The position numbers were made by a program, and so were the translations under genes. From MPNP01 sp026710155 (GTDB lineage: Bacteria; Pseudomonadota; Alphaproteobacteria; Rhodobacterales; Rhodobacteraceae): a stretch of DNA of 64,000 nt. The stretch covers positions 2,418,001 to 2,482,000 of the forward strand of contig OZ241737.1 in assembly GCA_965200885.1 (NCBI GenBank), read 5' to 3'. Positions 1 through 9,453 of this stretch are shown here, piece by piece; positions within the stretch are counted from its first letter, which is position 1, and each line of letters opens with the position of its first letter. A model generated the notes under the pieces. The model did no database searches. It worked only from the letters and a program-made list of their open reading frames with translations, and was not told where the DNA came from.

Positions 1-1708
1 AACGAAGACCTTCTTGATTCACACATAAACGCAAACCACGACCTATTGTCTGACGGCGTTCCAATTCTGTTCCCATGTCACGTAGCGAACAGATTTGAAA
101 AACATTTGGGTTGTCCCACCCCTCTTTCAATGCGGAGTGAGAGAAAATGAATTTCAACCTAGTATTAAAACTCAGCAACTCTTCCTTTTTTGTCATTATC
201 AGGTTATAAGCACGTTCTGCATTGTCACGACCGGTTTGATTGTTTTCAGTTGTATCAGTCCAGCGTTTCTTCTTGTCAATTGAAAAATAACCATCATGTA
301 CTGCTGAAGCATCGAGGTTTAAATCCACCTTTTCAAAAAGCGATTTATAAGCGTTGCTATTTGCAAGTTTTCTATATTCATCTTCAAAAATTCGAACATA
401 TTTACCAGGGATTACGTTACCCTCAACATCATAACTTCGGTAATGCCGGACACTATCTACAAAAAAAAGGCTTAAAACCTTTATTGGCAGTGATTTAGTT
501 GCAAAGTACAATTCCTTATCCAGATGCTCCTTGATTGTACGGTGGATCATCAAGCGGCTTATTTCATCAGGATTTTCACCGCCAAAAACTTCACCAGGTC
601 TTAATGAAACATCCAAACCAGGAGCAATTATTTCAACTGTTTGATTTCCTTTACCGCATGTAATCGTTCCAACCTGCATGTTTTCGTAGATTGCTCTGTT
701 GGTAATTTGCTCAAGGCTGTCTCCATCTTCAATGGTTGAAAATTCCGCTTTGATTTTTTTTCCACGCTGAATATGCAACTCGACTTTGGCAGTAACAGAA
801 CCACGATAGTTTTTAGCCTCAATGAGTTTCACATAAGGTTTATTATATGCCCCTTCGACTTCCAAAGAGGCCACTTCAATCTGCTTTACAAGATTACGCT
901 CATAAGCATCCACAGCATCTAGGCGGTATACCATCTGATACTTATCAATATGAGTAGCAGAATACCGCAATGTTGCCAGAGGATTCATGGCTTCTAGTGC
1001 TTGCTTACCCATGCCTTTTAACCCCCCGTCAACAGACTGTGGTTCATCAACAATAATTATCGGATGAGTAGCTTTGACAAGATCAATTGGTTTTTCACCA
1101 CCCGTTCTCTCATTTGCCTTGTAAAGATTATTGATATCTTTTTTGTTAATTGCACCAACTGTGGTTATCATTATCTGGATATTGGCACTGGTGGCAAAAT
1201 TGCGAACATTACCCAGTTTGCCAGAGTCGTATTGAAAAAACTCATATCCCTTGGCATTCGGATATAATGCTTCAAAGTGCTCCCGGGTAATTTCGAGTGT
1301 CTTGTTCGTACCTTCCTTAATCGCAATAGAGGGCACAACAATTACAAATTTGGTAAAGCCATAATTCTTATTCAACTCAATTATGGTTCTTAGGTAAACA
1401 TATGTTTTGCCTGTACCCGTTTCCATTTCAACGGTAAAGTCTCTGCTTACCAGAGTTTCTGATTGGTGTAATCCATTCTTAAGTTGAATTTGTATCAAGT
1501 TGTCCAGAAGCTCTTCGTCACTAAGCAGCAAATGGTTACCGATACCAAGCTGGTTTTCATCATAAATATTAAGTAATGATTTAACTTCTTGCTCAGGGGC
1601 GGTAAGTGTGAATTCTGATTTGGATATCTCTTGTCCTTTAAATAAATCGACAATGGATTGTATTGCCGCTTTTTGATAATCCAGATTTTCTTCAAAATAT
1701 AGTTTCAT
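1..1708 (-). CDS. res: Type III restriction enzyme, Res (helicase/nuclease) subunit, partial at left edge
   Basis: I translated this open frame directly; it has no stop before the left edge, so the C-terminal nuclease part is missing. The protein starts MKLYFEENLDYQKAAI. It carries a Walker A motif (METGTGKTYVYLRT, near residue 100), a DEAD-type Walker B (IIIVDEPQS) and, close to the edge, helicase motif VI (QTIGRGLRLCV). This is the layout of SF2 ATPases in type III Res subunits, which translocate on DNA and cleave when bound to Mod. The start lies 14 bases after the mod stop, so the two genes are almost certainly co-transcribed and translationally close. The PD-(D/E)xK endonuclease domain expected at the C-terminus cannot be seen. 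Confidence 0.93.
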   Translation of the reverse strand, partial: MKLYFEENLDYQKAAIQSIVDLFKGQEISKSEFTLTAPEQEVKSLLNIYDENQLGIGNHLLLSDEELLDNLIQIQLKNGLHQSETLVSRDFTVEMETGTGKTYVYLRTIIELNKNYGFTKFVIVVPSIAIKEGTNKTLEITREHFEALYPNAKGYEFFQYDSGKLGNVRNFATSANIQIMITTVGAINKKDINNLYKANERTGGEKPIDLVKATHPIIIVDEPQSVDGGLKGMGKQALEAMNPLATLRYSATHIDKYQMVYRLDAVDAYERNLVKQIEVASLEVEGAYNKPYVKLIEAKNYRGSVTAKVELHIQRGKKIKAEFSTIEDGDSLEQITNRAIYENMQVGTITCGKGNQTVEIIAPGLDVSLRPGEVFGGENPDEISRLMIHRTIKEHLDKELYFATKSLPIKVLSLFFVDSVRHYRSYDVEGNVIPGKYVRIFEDEYRKLANSNAYKSLFEKVDLNLDASAVHDGYFSIDKKKRWTDTTENNQTGRDNAERAYNLIMTKKEELLSFNTRLKFIFSHSALKEGWDNPNVFQICSLRDMGTELERRQTIGRGLRLCVNQEGLR

Positions 1709-1721
1709 GCATCAATTCCGC

Positions 1722-3794
1722 TTACAGGCTGCGGACATGCTCAATGCCGTTTTGGAATAGGATTGCCGCCATATTAGTTTTTACAATATCATCAGTGAAG
1801 GCAGAATCCTTAAAAAATACATGCGTATCAAGTTTCTCGTTGCCCAGCATGTCATTGAGTATTTTATACCAGTCCAAAATACCACTCGCGAGGTTTTCAA
1901 CATCATTTCTTGTAATCAGATCATCAAGGCAAGCGATAATTTTACCGTTTCCTATGTTGTAAACATTCTTGCTGGCAATCTCTTTGGTTTCTATCGGTGT
2001 GTTCAGTTCCACACCGCGCTTAAGTAGAAGTTCATACAATATGTCCTGCTCACTGCAACCCTCAACCAAATGATCCAAGTGATCCAGTAAGCTATTCGCC
2101 AGATCAGTTTGGTCAGGATTCCAGATCCTTATGTTTGAACTGGATAATTTGAACACCTTAAAGCCTAAATCACCATAATATTCTGGTTGTTCAGTTTTTA
2201 TTTTCTTTGCGGAGAGGCGGATGCGCTCTTTAGAAATTTCAGCAATGTTTGGATTTAATTTATGTTCTACACAAAAATCGTATGTTTCTTTTTGCTCTTT
2301 ATTTTTTGGATCTAATTTTTCTGGGAGTTGAGCTAAAATAAAACGTAAATTGGACTTTTTTTTAACATTTAACTCCATAACAGCCTGAGCAGAACTTCCA
2401 GAACCTGCAAAAAAGTCCATTACCAAATCGTTTTCTTTTGTAGCCATATCAAATATTCGTGAAAGAAGTTTGATGGGCTTTTTACCGTTCCTAAACGGAA
2501 CAAATCCCTCATTATCCAGGCCGGTGGTTTTTATATCTTGCCAAAAATCTCCAATATGGAGTTTAAGGTAATCATCAGCGAATAGAACCTTACATCTGGG
2601 TAAGTTGGAATCAATATTGAAATTACCATTGATTAAATAGCATTTTCGATTTGGTGTAACGATAGAGAAAAAGTTGGGGACTTCATCCGCAAACCCTTTT
2701 TTTTTCGTTTTTGCGATATCCCTTGCACCTCCTGTTAAAGTAGCTTGTTGGACTATTCTCCATGCATTGTTGTACAACCAATCTTCCGTTGCTTTTACGC
2801 CTGTTTCTTCTTGGGCAACTTGGTTGATGTTTTTTGTTTCTATATTTTGAACTATCGCATCAAACTCATCTAATTCATCTTGGGTTCTTTCTTCATTGGA
2901 TAATATTTGCTTGACTCGTGCTGTATCAGATTTTGTTAAATTGCATAAAACTGTTCCATATTCCCTGTCCCATCCATTTTTTGGTGTCTTTTCAGGTGTT
3001 AAATTTCTGATAGGCCCTTTACTTGCCAAAACCACATACTCTTTTAGTTTCGCTAGAGTTCCTTCCTTGTTCACAGATGCCATTTTAACACCTGTGGGTT
3101 CACTCATTTTGACAGCAATTACCTTGGTGTTTTGTCCAAAAATTTCTTCTAATATTTGAAGCAAATTTGATATCTCATTATCGTCTATGGAAATAGCCAG
3201 TATACCGTCATGTGTAAGAAGGTTTCGGGCCAACCTTAAGCGTGGGTATATCATATTCAACCAGTTTGTATGCCTTCTACCATTACTTTCTCGGGCACTC
3301 TCGCTGACACTCCAACCTTCATAGCCTTTCTGACCTGTGTATTTTAAATAAGTTTCCAAGCCTTCTGTAAATTTATCTGGATAAATAAAATCATTGTCTG
3401 TGTTATAGGGTGGATCGATATAGATAACCTTGACCTTATTGGCGTAACTTTTTTGCAAAAGTTTCAAAATTTCAAGGTTATCACCTTCAATAAACAGATT
3501 CTGAGTGGTGTCCCAGCCCATGCTTTCCTCAGGACAAGGTTGAAGAGTGCCATGGGAGGGGGTTAGGGCAATTTGGCGCGCTTGCTTTTTACCATGCCAA
3601 TTCAGACCGTATTTCTCTTCACCTTCTTCAAGAATCCCAAGATCTCCCAAAAGTTGTCGCAAAGTGTCAAAATTTACACTATTTTCGGTAATGGCTTCAG
3701 GAAAAACATCTTTAATATATTGCACATTTTGCTGGATAATATTGGCAGATACACCATCCTTCAATTCTACCTTTTTCATTGTTTCTTCTGTCAA
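1722..3794 (-). CDS. mod: Type III site-specific DNA adenine methyltransferase, Mod subunit
   Basis: The 690-residue beta-class N6-adenine methyltransferase has motif IV (DPPYNTDNDF, near residue 127) ahead of the AdoMet-binding motif I (DFFAGSGSSAQAV, near residue 460). The long stretch between them is the target-recognition region. Mod alone methylates the recognition site and gives specificity to Res, encoded just downstream. The longest frame starts at a TTG, but an ATG five codons in (base 3779, MKKVELKDG) has AGAAGA just upstream and is the more likely start. An A9 run in the coding strand (bases 2697-2705) lies in the target-recognition region and could in principle slip. Divergent from the histidine kinase. 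Confidence 0.93.
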   Translation of the reverse strand: MTEETMKKVELKDGVSANIIQQNVQYIKDVFPEAITENSVNFDTLRQLLGDLGILEEGEEKYGLNWHGKKQARQIALTPSHGTLQPCPEESMGWDTTQNLFIEGDNLEILKLLQKSYANKVKVIYIDPPYNTDNDFIYPDKFTEGLETYLKYTGQKGYEGWSVSESARESNGRRHTNWLNMIYPRLRLARNLLTHDGILAISIDDNEISNLLQILEEIFGQNTKVIAVKMSEPTGVKMASVNKEGTLAKLKEYVVLASKGPIRNLTPEKTPKNGWDREYGTVLCNLTKSDTARVKQILSNEERTQDELDEFDAIVQNIETKNINQVAQEETGVKATEDWLYNNAWRIVQQATLTGGARDIAKTKKKGFADEVPNFFSIVTPNRKCYLINGNFNIDSNLPRCKVLFADDYLKLHIGDFWQDIKTTGLDNEGFVPFRNGKKPIKLLSRIFDMATKENDLVMDFFAGSGSSAQAVMELNVKKKSNLRFILAQLPEKLDPKNKEQKETYDFCVEHKLNPNIAEISKERIRLSAKKIKTEQPEYYGDLGFKVFKLSSSNIRIWNPDQTDLANSLLDHLDHLVEGCSEQDILYELLLKRGVELNTPIETKEIASKNVYNIGNGKIIACLDDLITRNDVENLASGILDWYKILNDMLGNEKLDTHVFFKDSAFTDDIVKTNMAAILFQNGIEHVRSL

Positions 3795-4180
3795 TGATTC
3801 TGCCCTTTTAGTAATTATTCAATCAGCATCTGCTAACAATTTTAACTTATTGTATAATAAATCCAATACTAATGTTTCTACAGAAAATTAATGAACCAAC
3901 TTATTTTTCATTGTCTTGTGTTCGAACACATCAAGATTACCATTCCAGCTTTTCTCACTGCGGCTTTCAAACCTACGAATCTAAACCATCAGCTAAATTA
4001 GAAGACTGGAAATTTGAGATTATGTTTTTGAGCCTTAAAGGAATCTCTTCAAATAATCTGTTAACTTTGAATAATGTATCATCGATTGGTAGCCTTCGTC
4101 TTCTAATTGCAATTGTATTGGAGTTAATTGTTGGCATCAAATACAATTTGATACACTGGCCGGCTTGGATATAACCTTTT
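3795..4180. other. Intergenic region between mod and the histidine kinase; no gene recognised
   Basis: This AT-rich gap of 386 bases separates two divergent genes and should hold both promoters. A TATAAT hexamer on the plus strand lies at 3853-3858, but no matching -35 box was found. Short open frames exist on both strands; the minus-strand one (to base 3973) gives a basic peptide with no family I recognise. Confidence 0.5.
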
Positions 4181-5599
4181 GTGGCGATGAACAATACTTT
4201 CTCGGTCAAGAAATTTATCAAATCCTTTTTGCCTTTGGGAATTTATGGCAGGGTTTACCTGATCCTTTTCTTCCCTGTGGTGTTGGTTCTACTGGTTGGT
4301 TCATTTGTCTTCATCCAAAGGCATTTCGATTATGTTACCAGACAGATGATTGCCAATATCAATCCTCATTTCAGCTTGATAATTTCCGAAATTAACGAAG
4401 CCGGGAACAAACACGAAACCCTGGTGAATGTGCTCCCTCTTTCAAAAAGCCTGTCCCTGAATTTTGAATTCCTTGATAAGGGTGATTCAGTCCCCCCGGA
4501 TCGAAAACTGATCTATGATTTTTCGGGTAGAATCATCATAACTTCCCTAAAGGAGAAATTTCCAGATATTCAGGCCATTGATTTGTTGGCCAACGATGGC
4601 AAGATGCTTGAAATCTATATCAGTACCAATTTTGGCAATGCCAGAATCATGGTACCCCGTCGGGCACTATCCCCCTCCAATCCCCACCAGTTTCTTATCC
4701 TCATTGCATTGACGGCCATTTTAACAACACTGATTGCCATACTTTTTCTCAAAAACCAGCTCCGTCCAATCAAGCAACTGTCCGATGCAGCCAATGCATT
4801 TGGCAAGGGGCAGTATTTTCCCCTGCGGGTTTCGGGAGCAACCGAGGTCAAGAGTGCAATTCGTGCCTTTCTGACAATGCAAGACAGTCTGGAGAAGCAA
4901 ATAAGCGAAAGATCATATATGCTGGCCAGTATAAGCCATGATTTGAGAACGCCCTTGACGAGATTGCGTCTTGGAGTAGAATTTCTTGAGGATGGCAAGT
5001 ACAAGGATTTGATCATTGATGATATCGAAGCGATGGACAGCATGCTCACCGAACTTCTGGAATTTTCACGTACGGGAAAATCTGAACCCTTTGAGAGTGT
5101 CAATGCCTTTGAACTCGCTAAATCAATCCATGCCGATGCAAGCAGACTTGGAATTAAAATTGAACTGGAATTGAATTCTGAAACAAACGAACCTCCCTCT
5201 TTTCGTGGCAAACCCTCCGGCATCAGGAGATCAATAGAAAATCTCATCCAAAATGCCGAGAAATTTTCAACTGCTTGTCTATTTTCAGTACAGGTCCATC
5301 ATGAGTCAATCCAGTTCATCATAGAAGATAATGGTCCTGGTATTGATCATTCGAAGCAGGAGATGGCAAAAACCGCTTTTGTCAAGTTTGACGAAGCACG
5401 CAACCTCAATCATTTCAAGGGTGTTGGGCTTGGACTAGCCATAGTGTCAAATATTGCGAGGGAACACGGGGGAGAATTCATTCTGAAGAAAAGCGAGAAT
5501 TTGGGCGGATTGAAAGCCATCCTTTCAGTCCCCAATCTGGATGGTAGGCCTGGAGGGATTCGAACCCCCAACCTAAGCGTTATGAGCGCTCAGCTCTAA
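4181..5599 (+). CDS. EnvZ-type membrane sensor histidine kinase
   Basis: The 472-residue kinase has a first membrane segment (about residues 24-44), a periplasmic sensor region (45-167), a second membrane segment (168-190), a HAMP linker (to about 240), a HisKA domain with phospho-acceptor His253 (SISHDLRTPLTRLR), and a HATPase with an N-box (ENLIQNAE, 353-360), a G1 box (DNGPGI, 383-388) and a G2 box (GVGLGLA, 414-420). The arrangement is that of EnvZ/OmpR-family kinases, but no response regulator is next to it. The start is GTG 4181, or ATG 4187. The last 19 residues (from Asp454) are encoded by the complement of the tRNA-Ile gene, so the native tail is chance sequence or the gene is slightly eroded at its end. 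Confidence 0.88.
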   Translation: MAMNNTFSVKKFIKSFLPLGIYGRVYLILFFPVVLVLLVGSFVFIQRHFDYVTRQMIANINPHFSLIISEINEAGNKHETLVNVLPLSKSLSLNFEFLDKGDSVPPDRKLIYDFSGRIIITSLKEKFPDIQAIDLLANDGKMLEIYISTNFGNARIMVPRRALSPSNPHQFLILIALTAILTTLIAILFLKNQLRPIKQLSDAANAFGKGQYFPLRVSGATEVKSAIRAFLTMQDSLEKQISERSYMLASISHDLRTPLTRLRLGVEFLEDGKYKDLIIDDIEAMDSMLTELLEFSRTGKSEPFESVNAFELAKSIHADASRLGIKIELELNSETNEPPSFRGKPSGIRRSIENLIQNAEKFSTACLFSVQVHHESIQFIIEDNGPGIDHSKQEMAKTAFVKFDEARNLNHFKGVGLGLAIVSNIAREHGGEFILKKSENLGGLKAILSVPNLDGRPGGIRTPNLSVMSAQL

Positions 5600-5617
5600 C
5601 CATTGAGCTACAGGCCT
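5542..5617 (-). tRNA. tRNA-Ile (CAU anticodon, lysidine-type)
   Basis: The 76-base gene encodes its CCA. The acceptor stem AGGCCTG/CAGGCCT is perfectly paired, with discriminator A. D-arm sequence AGCTCAATGGTTAGAGC, anticodon stem AGCG/CGCT around loop CTCATAA, T-loop TTCGAAT. The anticodon CAT could mean Met or Ile2. The A1-U72 acceptor, closely matching tRNA-Ile(GAU), and the short D-loop favour Ile2, whose C34 is converted to lysidine by TilS to read AUA. It lies 78 bases downstream of ndk on the same strand and overlaps the 3' end of the histidine kinase on the other strand. Confidence 0.9.
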
Positions 5618-5695
5618 ATACCATTACAGATATTTAATCAATTCGGATATGTCTTCAAGCAACAATACAATGAAATTCCAAAGGACTGTAACAAA

Positions 5696-6115
5696 TTATC
5701 CAACTATTTCCGTTCCACTGAAAAAGAAGGTAATTTCTTCTCTGGCGGTATCAGGACCATCTGATCCATGAACGGAATTCTCTGTAAAGGAAACAGCAAG
5801 CTCCTTTCTTATGGTCCCGGGTTTGGCTTCCACTGGATTGGTGGCTCCCATGATTTCACGATTCAAGTTAATTGCATCCTTGCCTTCCAAAACCTGTACA
5901 ACCACTGGTCCTGAGCACATGAAATCGCAAAGCTCACCAAAAAATGGTCGTTCTTTATGAACTGCATAGAATTGCTCAGCTTGGCTGCGTGACAAATGTA
6001 ACCTCTTTTGGGCAACAACCCTCAATCCGGCTGTTTCAAACATGGCAATGATCTTCCCACAGATGTTTCTTCTTGTGGCATCGGGTTTAATGATGGACAG
6101 TGTTCTTTCTACCAC
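5696..6115 (-). CDS. ndk: Nucleoside diphosphate kinase
   Basis: At 139 residues this has the usual length for Ndk, which transfers the gamma phosphate of ATP to NDPs through a phosphohistidine. The N-terminal signature (ERTLSIIKPDA) and the active site NSVHGSD with His116 are intact. Translation probably starts at GTG 6115. It follows holC on the same strand after about 130 bases and precedes tRNA-Ile. Confidence 0.97.
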   Translation of the reverse strand: MVERTLSIIKPDATRRNICGKIIAMFETAGLRVVAQKRLHLSRSQAEQFYAVHKERPFFGELCDFMCSGPVVVQVLEGKDAINLNREIMGATNPVEAKPGTIRKELAVSFTENSVHGSDGPDTAREEITFFFSGTEIVG

Positions 6116-6244
6116 TTCGGGCCTCTTTTCTCCTGAATTTCAAATGATCAAGAAATCACCAGTTTTGGCTGGTAATCTTTGTTTGGAGTGAAATAGGTTT
6201 CGGAATAAATTTTTCCACACCAGGAAGAAGATAATCAAAATGAC

Positions 6245-6724
6245 CTAATCCACTTCCTTTTTCTCCTGATTGACTTCGGCTTTGAGGGTCCATCTATTTC
6301 TATCCTGACAATACAATTGCATGTGATGTCCCAATCCCGAAAGCGATTTCCACTTTTCCCTGGAAGCCGCAAGTTCCTTCTGGTCGTTCCGATTGAAGAC
6401 AATCATGATCCTGGTGAATTTAGTGACAACATCAGCTTCGATTGTACTTTTACCGGTGACGATCATAACTTGGGGGTCGTTGTTAAAAAGGGGCTTTTCA
6501 GATAACAAAACCGGTTGGAATCGATCAAATTCAGAGCCGGCAATACCTATTCCCAAAAAATGGTCGTCAGGCTGAACCCACAGTTGGTCATGCAAAAACT
6601 CCACTTCATTCTGATCCGAGCAACTCACGAGAATGCTCCAGTTTTGGCTACGTGATTTTTCCAAAAGTGAAAACAGCAGTTTTGTGGGGGGACCATCCGA
6701 TTGGTAAAAAAAAATCTTGACCAT
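6245..6724 (-). CDS. holC: DNA polymerase III chi subunit
   Basis: The predicted product, about 159 residues, begins MVKIFFYQ, the typical HolC opening. Chi links the clamp loader to single-strand binding protein. A TTG seven codons upstream (base 6745) extends the frame into pepA, but the ATG at 6724 gives the family-like N-terminus and sits 4 bases after the pepA stop. The pepA-holC order is widespread in Proteobacteria. The family is divergent, so the call rests on overall pattern and context. Confidence 0.85.
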   Translation of the reverse strand: MVKIFFYQSDGPPTKLLFSLLEKSRSQNWSILVSCSDQNEVEFLHDQLWVQPDDHFLGIGIAGSEFDRFQPVLLSEKPLFNNDPQVMIVTGKSTIEADVVTKFTRIMIVFNRNDQKELAASREKWKSLSGLGHHMQLYCQDRNRWTLKAEVNQEKKEVD

Positions 6725-6728
6725 AATT

Positions 6729-8192
6729 TCAAAAGGATTTGCCAATCAAATTAAGGATTGTCCTTACTCCCCACCCAGATGGCCCTTTGGGAGCAAAGTC
6801 ACCCTCCTTGGCCGGAAAGGCAACGCCAGCTATGTCCAAATGGATCCATGGTGTGTCCTTTTTGACAAAACGCTGCAGGAACTGGGCTGCTGTAATTGCT
6901 CCGGCATATGGCCCTCCAATGTTCTTCATGTCCGCAAGTCGTGAGTCAAGCTGCTTGTCATAATTCATGTCAAGTGGCTGACGCCAGGCTTTTTCACCTT
7001 CAAAATCGGCTGATTTGAGAAACCTTTTGCAGAATTTGGCATCGTTGGAAAACAGGCCGGCATATTCATGACCAAGGCTAACTACGATGGCACCTGTGAG
7101 AGTTGCCAGGTCAATCATCCAAGACGGATTATATTGTTCTTGTACATACCATAAAATATCGGCAAGAACCAACCTTCCCTCAGCGTCCGTATTCAATATC
7201 TCGACGGTATCACCTTTCATTGATTTGACAATATCACCAGGTCTCTGGGCAGCACTTCCGGGCATATTCTCAACCAATCCTACTATTCCAACGACATTGG
7301 CCTTGGCTTTTTCAAGGGCCAAGGCTTTCATGACACCCGCGACAACTCCGGCCCCGGCCATATCCATTGTCATTTGCTCCATGCCCTTGGCTGGCTTCAG
7401 TGAAATTCCCCCGGTATCAAAGCAAACCCCCTTGCCAACCACCGCTACAGGATTACCCTCAATTCCCTTCCACTCCATGATGACCACCTTGGAAGGGCTG
7501 GCTGAACCCTCCCCAACCGCAAGAAGTGTATTCATGCCCAACTGTTTTAATTCTTCCTCTTCCAGCACTTGAACATTTACACCCAATTCATCCAAGGCGC
7601 AGAGCTGGTCTGCAAAACTTTCTGTCGTCAATGAATTTGCAGGTTCGTTAACCAGATTTCTGGTGAAGAAGGTGCCTGAAACAGAATTATTCAATGGTTC
7701 GAATTTCCTTCTGGCTTGATCGGATGTCTTGCACAGAATGGTACAACTGTTCGAATTTTCCTTTTCATCAGCCTTTTTTGATTTGAATTTATCAAATTTA
7801 TATGCCTTGAGGGCTATGCCTTCGGCGTAGTATTCCGGTTTGGGACGGTCGTATAAAACCAAGATATTGTTACTTATGGCCAAACTCCCCAATCTGGCGC
7901 CTGCTTTTCTCAGGATTTTTTCATTGGCCTTGCCGGGAACTTTTTGAATGACAAGTTTTTTGGCTTTATAATCAGCGGGAAAATCAATTGTTATGAAATC
8001 ATTTTCAGACAATTTTTGAAAATCATCCGATTTGAGATATCTATCCTTTTGTGGAAAATCGGCCTTGTTGATCAATTCACAAATTTCGCCCTCTTGAGAT
8101 GCCAAAATTACAATCACATCCTCAAACGAGGACATTTGTTGTAGGGTTGCAGGGTTTAAATCTGTAAAATCAATTGGAATCGGGTTTTCCAT
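6729..8192 (-). CDS. pepA: Leucyl aminopeptidase (M17 family)
   Basis: The 487-residue cytosolic aminopeptidase uses two metal ions. The C-terminal catalytic domain carries the M17 signature NTDAEGRL (residues 334-341), and the upstream metal-binding segment VGKGVCFDTGGIS is present. PepA releases N-terminal residues from peptides and in some bacteria also binds DNA. It is divergent from lptF across a roughly 105-base AT-rich gap and leads the pepA-holC pair. Confidence 0.96.
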   Translation of the reverse strand: MENPIPIDFTDLNPATLQQMSSFEDVIVILASQEGEICELINKADFPQKDRYLKSDDFQKLSENDFITIDFPADYKAKKLVIQKVPGKANEKILRKAGARLGSLAISNNILVLYDRPKPEYYAEGIALKAYKFDKFKSKKADEKENSNSCTILCKTSDQARRKFEPLNNSVSGTFFTRNLVNEPANSLTTESFADQLCALDELGVNVQVLEEEELKQLGMNTLLAVGEGSASPSKVVIMEWKGIEGNPVAVVGKGVCFDTGGISLKPAKGMEQMTMDMAGAGVVAGVMKALALEKAKANVVGIVGLVENMPGSAAQRPGDIVKSMKGDTVEILNTDAEGRLVLADILWYVQEQYNPSWMIDLATLTGAIVVSLGHEYAGLFSNDAKFCKRFLKSADFEGEKAWRQPLDMNYDKQLDSRLADMKNIGGPYAGAITAAQFLQRFVKKDTPWIHLDIAGVAFPAKEGDFAPKGPSGWGVRTILNLIGKSF

Positions 8193-8297
8193 CAGTACCT
8201 CAAAAATACATAAAATTTTGTCATTAAATAGTTTCCTGTTGGCTTTTAGCAGGTCATCATCTTATTTATTCCATTTAAATTAAAATTAATTCGATCA

Positions 8298-9401
8298 ATG
8301 CCAATAACTTTATTTAGATACACTTACATTCGGCTATTTATCGGATTTATTTTTTTCACGGTCGTTTTCGCCGGTTTGAATTGGGTCAATCTGCTGGCTA
8401 GGAATATTGACCTGCTGTTGGCTGAAGTCCAATATCCATCGTACCTCCTGCAACATGTAATTTTGGTTTTTGTTGTTGCCCTTGACCGGGTCATACCAAT
8501 CTCTGCCTTTCTTGCAACGGTATATGTTGTCATAAAAATGCGTAACAATCACGAATTCACCATTCAACAATCAATGGGACTTGGCAAACTGGGTATATCA
8601 TTCCCAATCATTGCTTTCGCCATGACAGTTGGATTGATTGAGTTTATGCTGAAATTCGAATTTCGTCCGCATAGCGATAACAAAATTGTTGAATTGGTTT
8701 CTGAACTTGAATGGTCATTGGACAGATACAGAATCAAACCCGGCAGATTTCTGGATTTTCAGGATGGACGCACCATCATCACCGAGGGAGTGGGTGAAGA
8801 TGGGGAATTGAATAATCTGGTCATTCACTTTGAATCCCGGGGAAATGAAAATGCAAGGCTATGGGTTACCGCCACAACGGGAGAAATCAATTATTCACCG
8901 GGCGAGAAGGAGTTTGTACTTTCGGATGGACAGGTATTTTCACAGGTACAGATGGAAAAAGAAGTTGAAACAATGGTGGTTATTAAATTCAGGGAATCAC
9001 TTACTTTTAGTGAACAACGAATAGCCAAGTCATTTCACAAGAAATTAAGTACAACCGACATTATAGACAGGATTATAAGCGAGGAAGGATTGAGTACCTG
9101 GCTGAAACTGGATGTCCATGAAAGGGTCAACAGGGTTTTCTTTTCGCTCTTAACCGTATTGTGCGGCGGAATTGTCCTTGTCCTTGGTTACAAGAAAAAT
9201 TGGAATGGTTTTATGACCATTTTCATGGCTTCATCTTTGGTATTGGCGAGCTATGTCTTGGGAAAGCAGCTGGAATCTGCTGTGCAACTTACCCAATCAT
9301 TTCCACAAATTCAGTATATTTCTACAATTCCCATGATTCTTTTTTTTCTTGGTTGGACTATAATCAAATGGGAGAAAAAAACCGATCCTTTGTTAGAATG
9401 A
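8298..9401 (+). CDS. lptF: LPS export ABC transporter permease LptF
   Basis: The 367-residue inner-membrane protein has three N-terminal membrane segments (about 10-30, 50-75, 98-118), a periplasmic jellyroll (about 130-270) and three C-terminal segments, the LptF/YjgP layout. With LptG and the LptB ATPase (not here) it extracts LPS from the inner membrane and passes it to LptC/LptA. It is first in a run lptF-lptG-lptD-surA devoted to outer-membrane assembly. Confidence 0.93.
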   Translation: MPITLFRYTYIRLFIGFIFFTVVFAGLNWVNLLARNIDLLLAEVQYPSYLLQHVILVFVVALDRVIPISAFLATVYVVIKMRNNHEFTIQQSMGLGKLGISFPIIAFAMTVGLIEFMLKFEFRPHSDNKIVELVSELEWSLDRYRIKPGRFLDFQDGRTIITEGVGEDGELNNLVIHFESRGNENARLWVTATTGEINYSPGEKEFVLSDGQVFSQVQMEKEVETMVVIKFRESLTFSEQRIAKSFHKKLSTTDIIDRIISEEGLSTWLKLDVHERVNRVFFSLLTVLCGGIVLVLGYKKNWNGFMTIFMASSLVLASYVLGKQLESAVQLTQSFPQIQYISTIPMILFFLGWTIIKWEKKTDPLLE

Positions 9402-9453
9402 TGCTTTCGGATTGAAAACATTCATTTTTACCGAAAACCAGGAAACATTATCC

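Noticed and set aside
4615..5247. 210-residue minus-strand frame inside the histidine kinase
   Set aside because: It is entirely covered by conserved kinase coding sequence in the other strand; composition is Ser/Leu/Arg-rich as expected for a shadow frame.
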